This document shows, piece by piece, positions 11,601 to 23,600 of a DNA stretch of 64,000 bases (its first letter is position 1; each line of letters starts with the position of its first letter). The stretch is taken from contig JALMGJ010000003.1 in assembly GCA_023362775.1 (NCBI GenBank), forward strand, positions 46,579,916 to 46,643,915, in the 5' to 3' direction. The notes beneath the pieces were generated by a model. That model did not search any database. It saw only the letters and a program-made list of their open reading frames with translations, and had not been told where the DNA came from. The stretch comes from Charina bottae (taxonomy: Eukaryota; Chordata; Lepidosauria; Squamata; Charinaidae). Position numbers and translations under genes: made by a program.

Positions 11601-14600
11601 GGCAAGTTGCCCAGGAAGAGCACAGGTCCCAAAATAGGCTGCATGCAGCCCATGCTCAGCCTTGCCAGAGAATTTAACCAGTTTTCCCTACTCTATTGCC
11701 CCCACCCCACCCCATGTGTGTTGTAGGGTAGCTTTTATCATGAGTTCCACTTGGGAAGAGAGGACCAGGTTGAGGAAGTCTGGTCAATGTGCTTCTCTCT
11801 GAATACACACGTTTTCTACTTTTGAAAAGGTGACGGCTTCCTGTCTAAAACCATATCTTTATATTCTTTGGGAATAACAGAAGACTCTCATTCCCGCATA
11901 TTTTAGAACTGTCTTAGTTTAATAGGTCTTACTCAAGATATGTTGGAGAATGCAGATGTAGAAACCAGAAGGGTAAAGCCTTCAGAAAGGTTGAATGTTT
12001 GACACTATCATTGAAAACCTTTGTGAAACACTTGCCAAGCTTCAACCACTCAGCAAAATTGGATAAAACTACTCCCATTGATTTCAGTGCAGTTAGGAAG
12101 CTGTTAGAAAGTCAGTCTGGTGTAGTAGTTAAGGCACCAGGGTAGAAATTGGGAGACGGTAAGTTCTAGTCTCACCTTTGGCACAAAGCCAGCTGGGTGA
12201 CCTTGGGTCAGTCACTCTCTTTCAGCCCTAGGAAAAGGCAGTGGCAAAATCTTGCCAAGAAATCTGCAGGGACTTGTCCAGGTAGTCACCAGGAATCAAC
12301 ACTGACTCAAACGCGCACACACACACACACAAAAGGTAGGTGTTGGTGTTGAAGGGGGATGAGATTGACTAAAATGTGGCTCCAAGAACTAAGGAAATTA
12401 GTATCCCCAGGTGTACATTGCACATGATTTGGCCAGACATAAAACACATTTACTATACCTTCTGTGGGATGGCCAGAGTACTACTCCAGGTCTCTTTGAA
12501 TTTAGCAATTGAACAGCAGAAGCTGGATTAGAGAAGAGATGACAGAAACAGAACATTGCACTGACCAAGACTGCCGACGCTACACGACCATCCTGTCAGA
12601 CAAAATGCAAGACCATCAATCAGGAAAATTTCACCTTTCAAATGAGCTATGTTTCTGTTAAATAAACACAAGATCCTATAAACAAGATCTGCTCCGTGGT
12701 GCTTTGAAGCTAAAAACAGAAGCTCCACAGAAACTCTTGAGATGCTTCCCTATGAAAAAAGATGTTCATAGGATTAAATTGACTAAACATAAATAAACAT
12801 TTGACTTAGGTCAATGCTGATGCATCAAAGGATGTTAAAAAAAAAGTGTAAAAAGAAAAAAAAGTACACAAGTCCTTCCTGTACATAGAAAAGACCATTG
12901 GACACTGACAGTGAAAATTCCTACCGGTTTGGTGTGATGGAGGCATCCAAAAATGGGTTAAAAACTAGACAGGGATTGTGTGACATAGTGTTATTTTTAT
13001 ACTTGGCACTGTGGCTAAGCTAGAGATAGACTACAACAAGGCAAGTCCATAAAATAGAAGGTGAAGAACAAATAAGGCAGATTTCTTCTCTGATTTGTTC
13101 TAATGTAATCCAGAGTGCAGAGGAAAGAATAGCACCCTGCCCATGGTTCCCAGCTATACCAGAAGTGAGTCACCATTGATTAGAGTGTGCTTTGAATGCA
13201 TCCATCACAACAAACCAGAATCATTCAAACTACAGACAGTAAGTGTCCAGTACTCTGATAATCAGTTTGATAGGGAAAGCATACAGCTGTGAGATCCACT
13301 CAGAGTAATCCAATATCTTGAGAGGAAGATCATTCTGTAACATTTGTTTCCCCAAATCTTTCATCTGTAGAGCAAAATATACAACTTTATGGTCTCCAAA
13401 TGTTCAGGATTACAACATTCTTGAGTTCCATGCTTCATGGCCAATGGTTATGCCCTCCAAATGTTGGTAATTAAAAACATTTGGAGGGCATCACATTGGA
13501 TACACCTGCTGTAGAGTTTAATGAAAATGTACACTGCTCAAAAAAAATAAAGGGAACACTGAAATAAGACATCCTAGATCTGAATGAATGAAATATTTGT
13601 ATTAATTACTTTGTTCATTACATAGTTGAATGTGCTGACAACAACATCACACAAAAAGCAATGGAAATCAAATGTAAGCAACCCCTGGAGGTCTGGATGT
13701 GGAGTTACACTCAAAATTAAAGTGGAAAAGAACACTACAGGCTGATCCAACGTTGATGTAATGTCCTTAAAACAAGTCAAAATGAGGCTCAGTAGTGTGT
13801 GTGGCCTCCACGTGCCTGTATGACCTCCCTACAACGCCTGGGCATGCTCCTGATGAGGTGGCGGATGGTCTCCTGAGGGATCTCCTCCCACACCTGGACT
13901 AAAGCATCCCCCAACTCCTGGACAGTCTGTGGTGCAACGTGGCGTTGGTGGATGGAGCGAGACATGATGTCCCAGATGTGCTCAATTGGATTCAGGTCTG
14001 GGGAACGGGCGGGCCAGTCCATAGCATCAATGCCTTCGTCTTGCAGGAACTGCTGGCACACTCCAGCCACATGAGGTCTAGCATTGTCTTGCATTAGGAG
14101 GAACCCAGGGCCAACCGCACCAGCATATGGTCTCACAAGGGGTCTGAGGATCTCATCTCGGTACCTAATGGCAGTCAGGCTACCTCTGGCGAGCACATGG
14201 AGGGCTGTGCGGCCCCATAAAGAAATGCCACCCCACACCATTACTGACCCACTGCCAAACCGGTCATGCTGGAGGATGTTGCAGGCAGAAGAACGTTCTC
14301 CACGGCGTCTCCAGACCCTGTCACGTCTGTCACATGTGCTCAGTGTGAACCTGCTTTCATCTGTGAAGAGCACAGGGCGCCAGTGGTGAAGTTGCCAATC
14401 TTGGTGTTCTCTGGCAAATGCCAAACGTCCTGCATGGTGTTGGGCTGTAAGCACAACCCCCACCTGTAGACGTCGGGCCCTCATACCACCCTCATGGAGT
14501 CTGTTTCTGACCGTTTGAGCAGCCACACGCATATTTGTGGCCCACTGGAGGTCATTTTGCAGGGCTCTGGCAGTGCTCCTCCTGTCCCTCCTTGCACAAA

Positions 14601-17600
14601 GGCGGAGGTAGCGGTCCTGCTGCTGGGTTGTTGCCCTCCTACGGCCTCCTCCACGTCTCCTGATGTACTGACCTGTCTCCTGGTAGCGCCTCCATGCTCT
14701 GGACACTACACTGACAGACACAGCAAACCTTCTTGCCACAGCTCGCATTGATGTGCCATCCTGGATGAGCTGCACTACCTGAGCCACTTGTGTGGGTTGT
14801 AGACTCCGTCTCAGGCTACCACTGAGTGGTAGCACCGCCAGCATTCAAAAGTGACCAAACCACCAGCCAGAAAGCATAGGAACTGAGAAGTGGTCTGTGG
14901 TCACCACCTGCAGATCCACTCATTTATTGGGGCTGTCTTGCTAACTGCCTATGCTTTCCACCTGTTGTCTATTCCACGTGCACAACAGCATGTGAAACTG
15001 ATTGTCAATCAGTGTTGCTACCTAAGTGGACAGTTTGATTTCACAGACGTGTGATTGACTTGGACTTACATTGTGTTGTTTCAGTGTTCCCTTTATTTTT
15101 TTGAGCAGCTTATAATTTGCATGGAAGCCACACATAGAAAAGCTGAAGATATGGCTTCTGCCCCATAAAGTAAGCAACAACATGAAGAGATTTAGGCAGG
15201 AGTTGTCCCTCATATACTGAGGCAATGCATGTCTTAAGCTACATTGCTGATATAGAGTTAGGACAGTAGGACAAAAGAAAATAACCAAAGTGACAGTATA
15301 ACTGAAGAATCTTATAAGACAAGTAGAGATCTCGAGTTCTCTGTGCTCATCCAACCTGACAGCTCATCCCTGTTGGCTTTCTGGAAGGCTGTAAAGACCT
15401 GGCTCTTCCACCAGGCACTGGGGCCAGAAAGTTGTTGGAATTCTGGTTTGGATGTGGTTTGTTTGATGAGCTGATAATGTGGTTTTTAGGGCCCTCAACC
15501 CACTTTCTTTTTAGTGGATCTGTACAGTTGTTTATTTCCATTCACCTCTCAGAGTTCCTTAGGTAGACAGGTGGCTATATAAATTTGCTAAACAAACAAA
15601 CGAACAAGCCTACATAGGGACATGAGAGAGTTCCAGGCAAAATAAAGATAAAATAAATTCCATAGACCTCTGAAAGCCCATGGCTAGATTCGCACATCAC
15701 ACTAAAGCAAGATTATTGTGGTCTGGTTCAAGCATCACACTAAACCATGAACCACTCTTTATGAGCCACAGTGGCTGGGTTTATAACATTATGGTTTAAT
15801 ACGATATATGAAGTTCACCATTGTTTACCTTTGATATGAAAGATAAATATGGAGGATTGCTCCTTTCCTATGGAATATGCAAGTGTGGAATATACAACAA
15901 TTTGAGTGCATTTTTATAGAAAGGTGGGATAAAATATTTAAATAAATAAAGATGAAATATTATAAGAGATATGCTCACTATTCTGATATAGTTCTTGATA
16001 ACTTTTATGCGTGAGAGTTTACCTTGAGGGGGAACACTTTTAGTAAGATGTTCTTTAGTGGTTAAATATAAATTTTGTTATCCTTTTAAGAATTAAAGTA
16101 CTGTACCATGGAGTATCTGTGGACAATACTGGGGTGAGGTATGAAACGTATCTGCCTGTATACCAGCCTTAAGGCTAGGACAACATTCTCCCTATACAAA
16201 CTGGATTAGGTTTTGATGTCTAGTATCTTATTATTAATGAACTTGCTTGCACCTTCTGATTTATAGTTTCTTTACTATAAAATCTGTAAATAGTTTTCTA
16301 AAAGACAACGAGGTATGATTGTCTGTTATCCATATTGCAATTTCTGGGCTGCACAACTAGCCAGGATTTGAGTGACAAAAAGTTGTTTACTGAAGGGAAA
16401 TAATGATTAATTTGTTTCTGCTTCTCGGATCTCTAAGAATCATGGTTCTCTTGCAAGTAGGCACCTCTGAAGAAATGGAAGAAAGAGTGTCTTACTTAAT
16501 TCACTGGGATTTTAGGACATCAATAACTTATCAGAAAGCTGAAGAAAAGGGTGTTTGGGGAAACTGCTGATTACTAGAAACCTAATAAGTATCAGTATTG
16601 AACTGAATTACAAGGGTAAGAACTTTTACTCCAGCTTGACCACCTGGAGTTCCACTGATATTGCAGCTGGTCTGTAGACTAGAGTCCCTATACCACTTGG
16701 CATTGACAAGGGGTCTCTCCAGATAGATATATGTACCTGGTTAATAGTGTCCTAGAGGCAGGATGTCTTCATATGGGTTAAAGAAAGTCAGCAACAATTG
16801 GAACAACAGCCTTACCTCTGGTGGCAAGTGACATCTTTGAAGTTGCTTGGGGGCAAATCAGGAGAATCCATTAAAAGAGGCAAGAATGCCAGTGTGAGGG
16901 TGATCTCCAGACAAAAAAACTTCAAGTCTAGGGTATGTCAGGTGTATCATCTCTGCAACTTGGTGGACTCTGATGGCCAGCTGTCAAAATTCTGTTGGTG
17001 GAGAAGGGGATTAACTTGCTTGATGTGTCTATCATGGCTCCCAAACGAACCATTTGCTAATGACATCATCAGCTTTGATAAACTCTAGAAGTAGATGCCA
17101 TACTGATAAGAGGGGATGGTGCTAATAAGCAAAATTTAGATATTGGGGATGTGCAAATAGACTTATGACAGATCTAGAGAAAAGTATTGTTCTGATTATT
17201 TTAATGGCCTGTATGCAAAAATGTGGATTATCAGAAACTTGTTGATGTGCTAACTATCAAGGAGGGCTCCCACATTATTCCTCCTTTTGTGACCCCAGAG
17301 AAAACTGAATAAAGCATATGGGATCTTACTTAGAGAAAGCATTATTGTTCTATGTTTACTGACTTCACTTATGGGTACAGAGGTTGAAGACAACTGAAAT
17401 TTATTCTTGGTCTTGGCTGGATCATTAAATAAAACTTCCCTGATAGCACTGTTGTTGTTGAACAAAGGCCTTCCAGGTACAGAAGGATAGAAATAGTCTT
17501 GAATCATGGATGAGCATGGCCAGACATGCCAAGTAAAGAACTAGATGGCAAACAACTTTATGAAGCCTGTATTCAAAAATCTAGAATTACGTGAATGTTA

Positions 17601-20600
17601 CCTTCCTGGGCCATAGGGAAGCAAACCATTGTTACCTGATTTGCTTCCCCAGGTCCTAAATTGTACCCATAATTTCCTTAATGTTTGAGTAGTCTCAATA
17701 CTCTGGTCAAGCCATACAGCCAAAGTTCTGTTTACAGTCAATAGTTCGTGTTTATAGTGAAGCTGGCACCCTTATGCTCCACAAGGAGGCTGGGAGGGAA
17801 GTTTGGTGGCTTGCAAAGTCATCTTAGCGTGGCAGAGAAATGGGATGCCCTCACTCTGACACCCTTTGCTCAGAAAATTCTGGTATCATTAGGGAAAGAA
17901 AAAGAATAACCCAAGGTAAGCAGATGTGACTTCCAAAATTGTGCAACTATACCCTCAGCCTTCTAATTTGCATTGCTGATTGCTGGGAATTGGAAAAACA
18001 ATGACAGAGTTAGTAGAAAGGTATTGGCATACCTGGACATTTTTATTGATAGTACAGGAGATCAGCAAATCTCTCTCTCTTTTGCAATCTTTGTTCAGGA
18101 AAGATATTAACAATCAAGCCATTGAATTATGCAAGGGTGTTGCCATTTAACTAATGCTTTTCTTCATTAATCATTTTTATGATTTTAGCCTTTGTGTTAA
18201 TATGTGATGTATGGCATTATTTTACACAACCATTGGCCAGCACAACTCTTGGCAGCCTTCTCCCATGCTTTCAACATGCTTTCTCTGGCTTAAAAATCTT
18301 CTTTCTCATCCGTCATTACAGCAAAAACTACTTAAACTAGAAAAATCACGAACTGGCACAGTACTAAATTGATCGTGCTGCTCAAGTCACAAATCATTCC
18401 TGTTTTAACTAAATTGAAACTGCTGCTGATCCTTTTTAGGAGAAGACACTTTTTTAGCTGGAACTTAAAAGTCTGACTTTCTCTATTGCACAATCCCATT
18501 GCAGTTATATTGCCAGGCAAGTGATTACAAGAAGTGGTTTCATTTTCTCTGAATTTGCTAAAATCCTCAAGGAAAGGATTAAGTGTGTTTTAATGCGACA
18601 CTATTAAATCTCTTGTCTTCTTTGCTATGGCAAGAAGCTTTGCAGTGGTCTTTATTTTGATTTTTCTGCTTTTCAGGCTCCAAGCAGAATGTTGGGCAGG
18701 CTCCATTCGATCACTTCTCAAAATACCCCACTTCCCCTACCTTACTGAAATGAATGTATTAAATGTATTGAATTATCTACAGACTGCTTAAGATCTCTGC
18801 CTTAGTCTGCAAATTGTTAACTGTAACTCCTGAACATTTAAAAGGTAATCTGATTGCTTTCTATGCCATTCCTTAATCAATTGTATTGTTTGGCTTTTAA
18901 TTATAGTTTCATTTTTCGACTTCCTGAAGACATAAGCCTGTTTAATAACATAAACACAGAATTAACACCATGGGAGGCTCAAGTCTGTTACAGCATTGCT
19001 GAATATCTCCGCACATCAAAAGTTTGTATAAGTCATAAAAGGAATTGGTTAGAGAGATCCGTAATGCTCTCAAGTACTGCTCAGGGCTAATGGGCATGTA
19101 TTCTGTGCTGCCCATGCAGGGTGCAATGCCATTTTCAGGCCTTAAAGAAAGATATGGAAACATGTTCTATATAGTAGCATTCCACGTGGACCGGGCATTT
19201 TTGAGACTCAGGGCACATTTTTTGAGAGAGCTTCTGTGACAGCACGGAATCTCCCTAGGAACCATAAAGTCTGGTGTAAAGTCTCTCCATGCAATGGAGT
19301 AGGTGGTAAATACTCTAAGCAGCCCTCGCTTTAGTTCTGATGCATTAAGAAGTATACCAAGCATTATATTACTGACAGGCTGCATTTTGTCTTCTTTTTA
19401 CCATTCTTACTTGGCTTTGTTGTTGGCATATACAATTGTAGAGCTACATAAAAAGGTAAAGGTAAAGGTTCCCCCCGCACATTTGTGCAGTCGTGTCTGA
19501 CTCTAGGGGCCTGTGCTCATCTCCGTTTGTTAGCCGAAGAGCCAGCGTTGTCTGAAGACGCTTCCACGGTCATGTGGCCGCATGACGCGTGCGGAACGCT
19601 GTTACCTACCCACCAAAGTGGTACCTATTCATCTACTTGCATTTGCATGCTTTCGAATTGCTAGGTTGGCAAGAGCTGGGGCAAGTGCGGGAGCTCACTC
19701 CGTCACGCGGGGCTAGGGATTCGAACCTCCGAACTTGCGATCTTCCGATCGACAAGCCTGGCGTCTTACCCGCTGAGCCACCACGCCCCTCGGGTAGAGC
19801 TACATACTGTATATAAATAAAATGACAACTTTTGGTCTTTAAGAATGCAATCCTAACATCCTCAGATGAGAGTCAAAAGAGGGATTAGGATGGAGAGCAA
19901 TTGCTCCTCCAATAACATTTGTAAACTTTCCAGGAACAGCCACATAAACTTCCCTGGAGATGAATTGTCCAACAGTGACAGACTCCAAAACCAGTCATTT
20001 TAGGGACATTGCATGCGGGAGGTGCCTTTGATACAATACATTCAAGACCCCTCTGTTCCTCTGCAACGTCCACGATAAGGTCCATTGCTTATGTTAACAC
20101 AGCACTTTCATTTCTCCTGAAATTAATAAGGAACATTCCAGAAGAAAGCAGTGAGGAAAAAACAGTATCATGAGTTTCATGAGGTAAGTTGGCATGACTT
20201 TGGAAACTATATGAAGTTTACCAATTACCATCCCCAAAATCCTATTGGGGCACTTCTAAATTCTGTAAGAACACAGCCCAATTTTAAAAAATAATCATTT
20301 ATTATTCACATAGTTATAAAAGTGAGATACTGCACATACCAATATAGGGACCACATCTCTTTAAAAAAGTTTTCTTCCAAATATATTGTCTTATTTACTG
20401 CATATAAAAATTGATGAACTTTTAGAGACAAATTTGGATCAAATACAAAAAAACTGCAGGAATAAAACTACAGGAATAAGGTATTTCATGTCTCCCACTT
20501 TTTCATCATCAAAGCTATAAATAATTAGCTAAGAGAAACACAAAAGCATTACCGGCTCTTATTGAGTTGGACAAAGAAGTATCCCAAAATGTTGCATTAT

Positions 20601-23600
20601 CTGTCAAGTTTAGCACTGCTATCGGAATACAGATTGCCACAAGTCACTTTTAATTTGAGTTCGTCTTTGTATTGCTTATACTCTATATCAGTTGCTTTTC
20701 AACAACCAGCAATCTTTAGTCATTAAGAAAACATTAATTCAAGTCAAGCTTTAACTTTCAAATAGTTTTTTCCTCTACATGCAAATGGTTACTTACTGCT
20801 TGACTTACCATACAGTGAATGACACAAACATTTTTGGGATTCTGCTGCAACCAGTTATGCATATTCTTACAAACAGCATAGAGATTGTGGAGACTTGGTG
20901 CTTGTCTAATTGGCCAACTACATTCAGATACCTAAAGCAGCACAGAGTGAAAACAGGTCGGATCAGTAGTAACAATCAACTGGATTTGCTCAACTTATTA
21001 GAAAGCTAAAAAGAGGTCAGGTAGTTTGCAGTTTAGCATTTTTTAAGACCCAAGTATGTTCTATAAACCAAATCATCATGTAATATGGTTTATAGGTTTA
21101 GGCATGGTCAGGGTCATCTGCAGTGATGGTTACTGGCTTCAAAAGACCAGTAGATCAAAGGCCTACTGCACTGCATGCATGTAAAAAAGGATAAGGTCTG
21201 TACTGGTTGCACCCACCATTTTGAAACAAGTGACTATTCCTGCTGTTGCACCTGAGCACAGCATGTTATGTGAACACAGAAATGTCAACTCAGATTTAGC
21301 AAGCTGTATGAACTAAGCCAGTCATATATGGAGGAACAGGCAATGCACTGATTCCATCTGTTGTTACTATAACTCATTTAATGACAATATAACTTTATGA
21401 AAAATTGGGTTACTAATTTAAAAAAGAATTAAATCAATCATTTGGAAAGAGATCTGTTAAGTTGGTAATACAAAGATTTTAAAATTCTGTTATCAGCCTC
21501 ATGAATCCCTTTCCCAACTTTCCATCTGCTACTTTATCCTTCAAGGTGTTTGATTAGTTTAATTTTTAAAATTATATGACTTGTTTTGCTTATACATTGC
21601 TGCAAGAAAGAAAGAAAGAAAACTGTTTATACATGTGAAGATCCAGAGTACAGTGATTCTTTAGTTCACTGATTTTTAGTACAGTGATTTTTCACACAAG
21701 AGTCAGAAAAAAATGGACACCTCCCCCAAAAACCCAAAACAGTAGAAAAAAGTTTCTTCTGAACTTTTACGTCTCTAGATGGCTGTTAATTAAACAATGT
21801 GGCCTCTATACAGGAATAGCTTACATAGGAAACAACCAGGTCTGCAAGATGCTATTACTATAGCCAATATAATACAGTAGTTTTAAACTTCCTTGGAGTT
21901 ACTTGCAGAACTGAGACTCGTGTGTGTGTGTGTGCCTTCGAGTCAGTGTTGACTCCTGGTGACTGCCTGGACAAGTCCCTGCAGTTTTCTTGACAAGATT
22001 TTGGAGGTGGTTTGCCATTGCCTGCTTCCTAGGATTGGGAGAGAGGGACTGGCCCAAGATCACCCAGCTGGCTTTTACACCTAGGGCAGGACTAGAACTC
22101 ACGGTCTCCTAGTTTTTAGCCTGGTGCCTTAACTACTGGCTCAGAATTGAGACTAGCCCTTAATATGTAATCATTCTGGAAAATAAATTAGGCATGTTTA
22201 TTTTATTTATTAACTGAGCAATTTGAAACTGTTGGTAGTTTAAAAAATGTTCTTTTAATATTACTACCCTATTCATTTTTTGCTTTTTAACTTTTGCTAT
22301 ACAATGTCTTAATAACATTGGTCCAAAAATGGATGGATGGATGGATGGAATTTATAGTGTGCCCCAATCTGTCATGATTCTGGGCATTAATATGGCATTA
22401 AGTACTGGGCTCTCTTTTCAAAGGCATATGGACTTGGTACAAGCTGCATCATTATTTTTATATCACGGCTTTACCATGGTCTTTGTCACATCATTGCATC
22501 AGCAGAACTTACCCTATTATGAAACCTTGTAGTACGATACGACTTTGGTGACAAATTGAAAACCGTGTAATGATCAGGATGCCTTGAGTCAAGAAATGTC
22601 CTCACATCATCAATATGATTCCTAAATCCCAGTTCGACTCCTTCACCCGGAAATGACATCACTATCAAGAAATGGGGGGTGTGGGAGAACAAGCATATAT
22701 TCTGAAGTGAAACACAAATAAAATGAGTAATGAGAAGTTGGAGGTTGCTGCATTTCTTTATTACTTAGATAATTGACTTACCAATAATTCTTGAGGTAAT
22801 ATAAGAAATATCTAGCTCTCCCTTGGTATAGCTATAAAAGAAAAAAGAAGATAGCAAGTAGATTCTGGTTAATATGTACATATACAACAGTCTGGCAAAA
22901 AAATATCAAGGATGCATTGTACGATCATCTTTCTTTACATTCATTGGATATTCCAGGAGCCAATCACCTCCCCTACACTTATGACAATCATGGAGACTAA
23001 ACACAATCATATTTACCTAGTAATAAATCTCCAATTATTATGAGAAAAAGAAAAACCAAAGAAACCAGAATTTTATATTTATTATGGTGTCCAGCAGCCT
23101 AGCCTATCCTATCCTATCCTATCCTATCCTATCCTATCCTATCCTATCCTATCCTATCCTATCCTATCCCATCCCATCCCATCCCATCCCATCCCATCCC
23201 ATCCCATCCCATCCCATCCCATCCCATCCCATCTCTATTGAAAATCTATGTTAGAAGAACTCATTATTTCTCTGTTATGTTCCACACTTTTCCAGACAGG
23301 TTTCAAGCCAGGTTATAGTACAGAAACAACATTGGTCATGCTTGTTGATGACCTGTGGCATAGTCAGGATAGGGGTGGTACATCCATCCTTGTGTTCCTT
23401 GATCTTTCAATGGCTTTTGTTACCATCTACTGCAGTATCCTTCTGGACCAGCTGCAGGGGTTGGGAGTGGGGGGCACTGTGTTACAGTGGTTCACATCCT
23501 TTCTTAGTGGTTGGTTCTGGTCATTATTGACAGGAGGAGAGAGACAGTGACTGCAGTGTTTGTGGGGTACCTCAGGGTTCAATGCTCTCACTGCTCCTGT

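Noticed and set aside
13436..13495. Stem-loop formed by CCCTCCAAATGTTGG and ACATTTGGAGGGCAT
   Set aside because: Real inverted repeat, but likely the end of an old interspersed repeat; no evidence of function.
14084..14751. Plus-strand ORFs opposite the transposase
   Set aside because: Shadow frames of the Tc1 transposase gene.
23096..23234. Regular repeat array that could suggest CRISPR
   Set aside because: It is a contiguous pentamer microsatellite without spacers, in a vertebrate genome.
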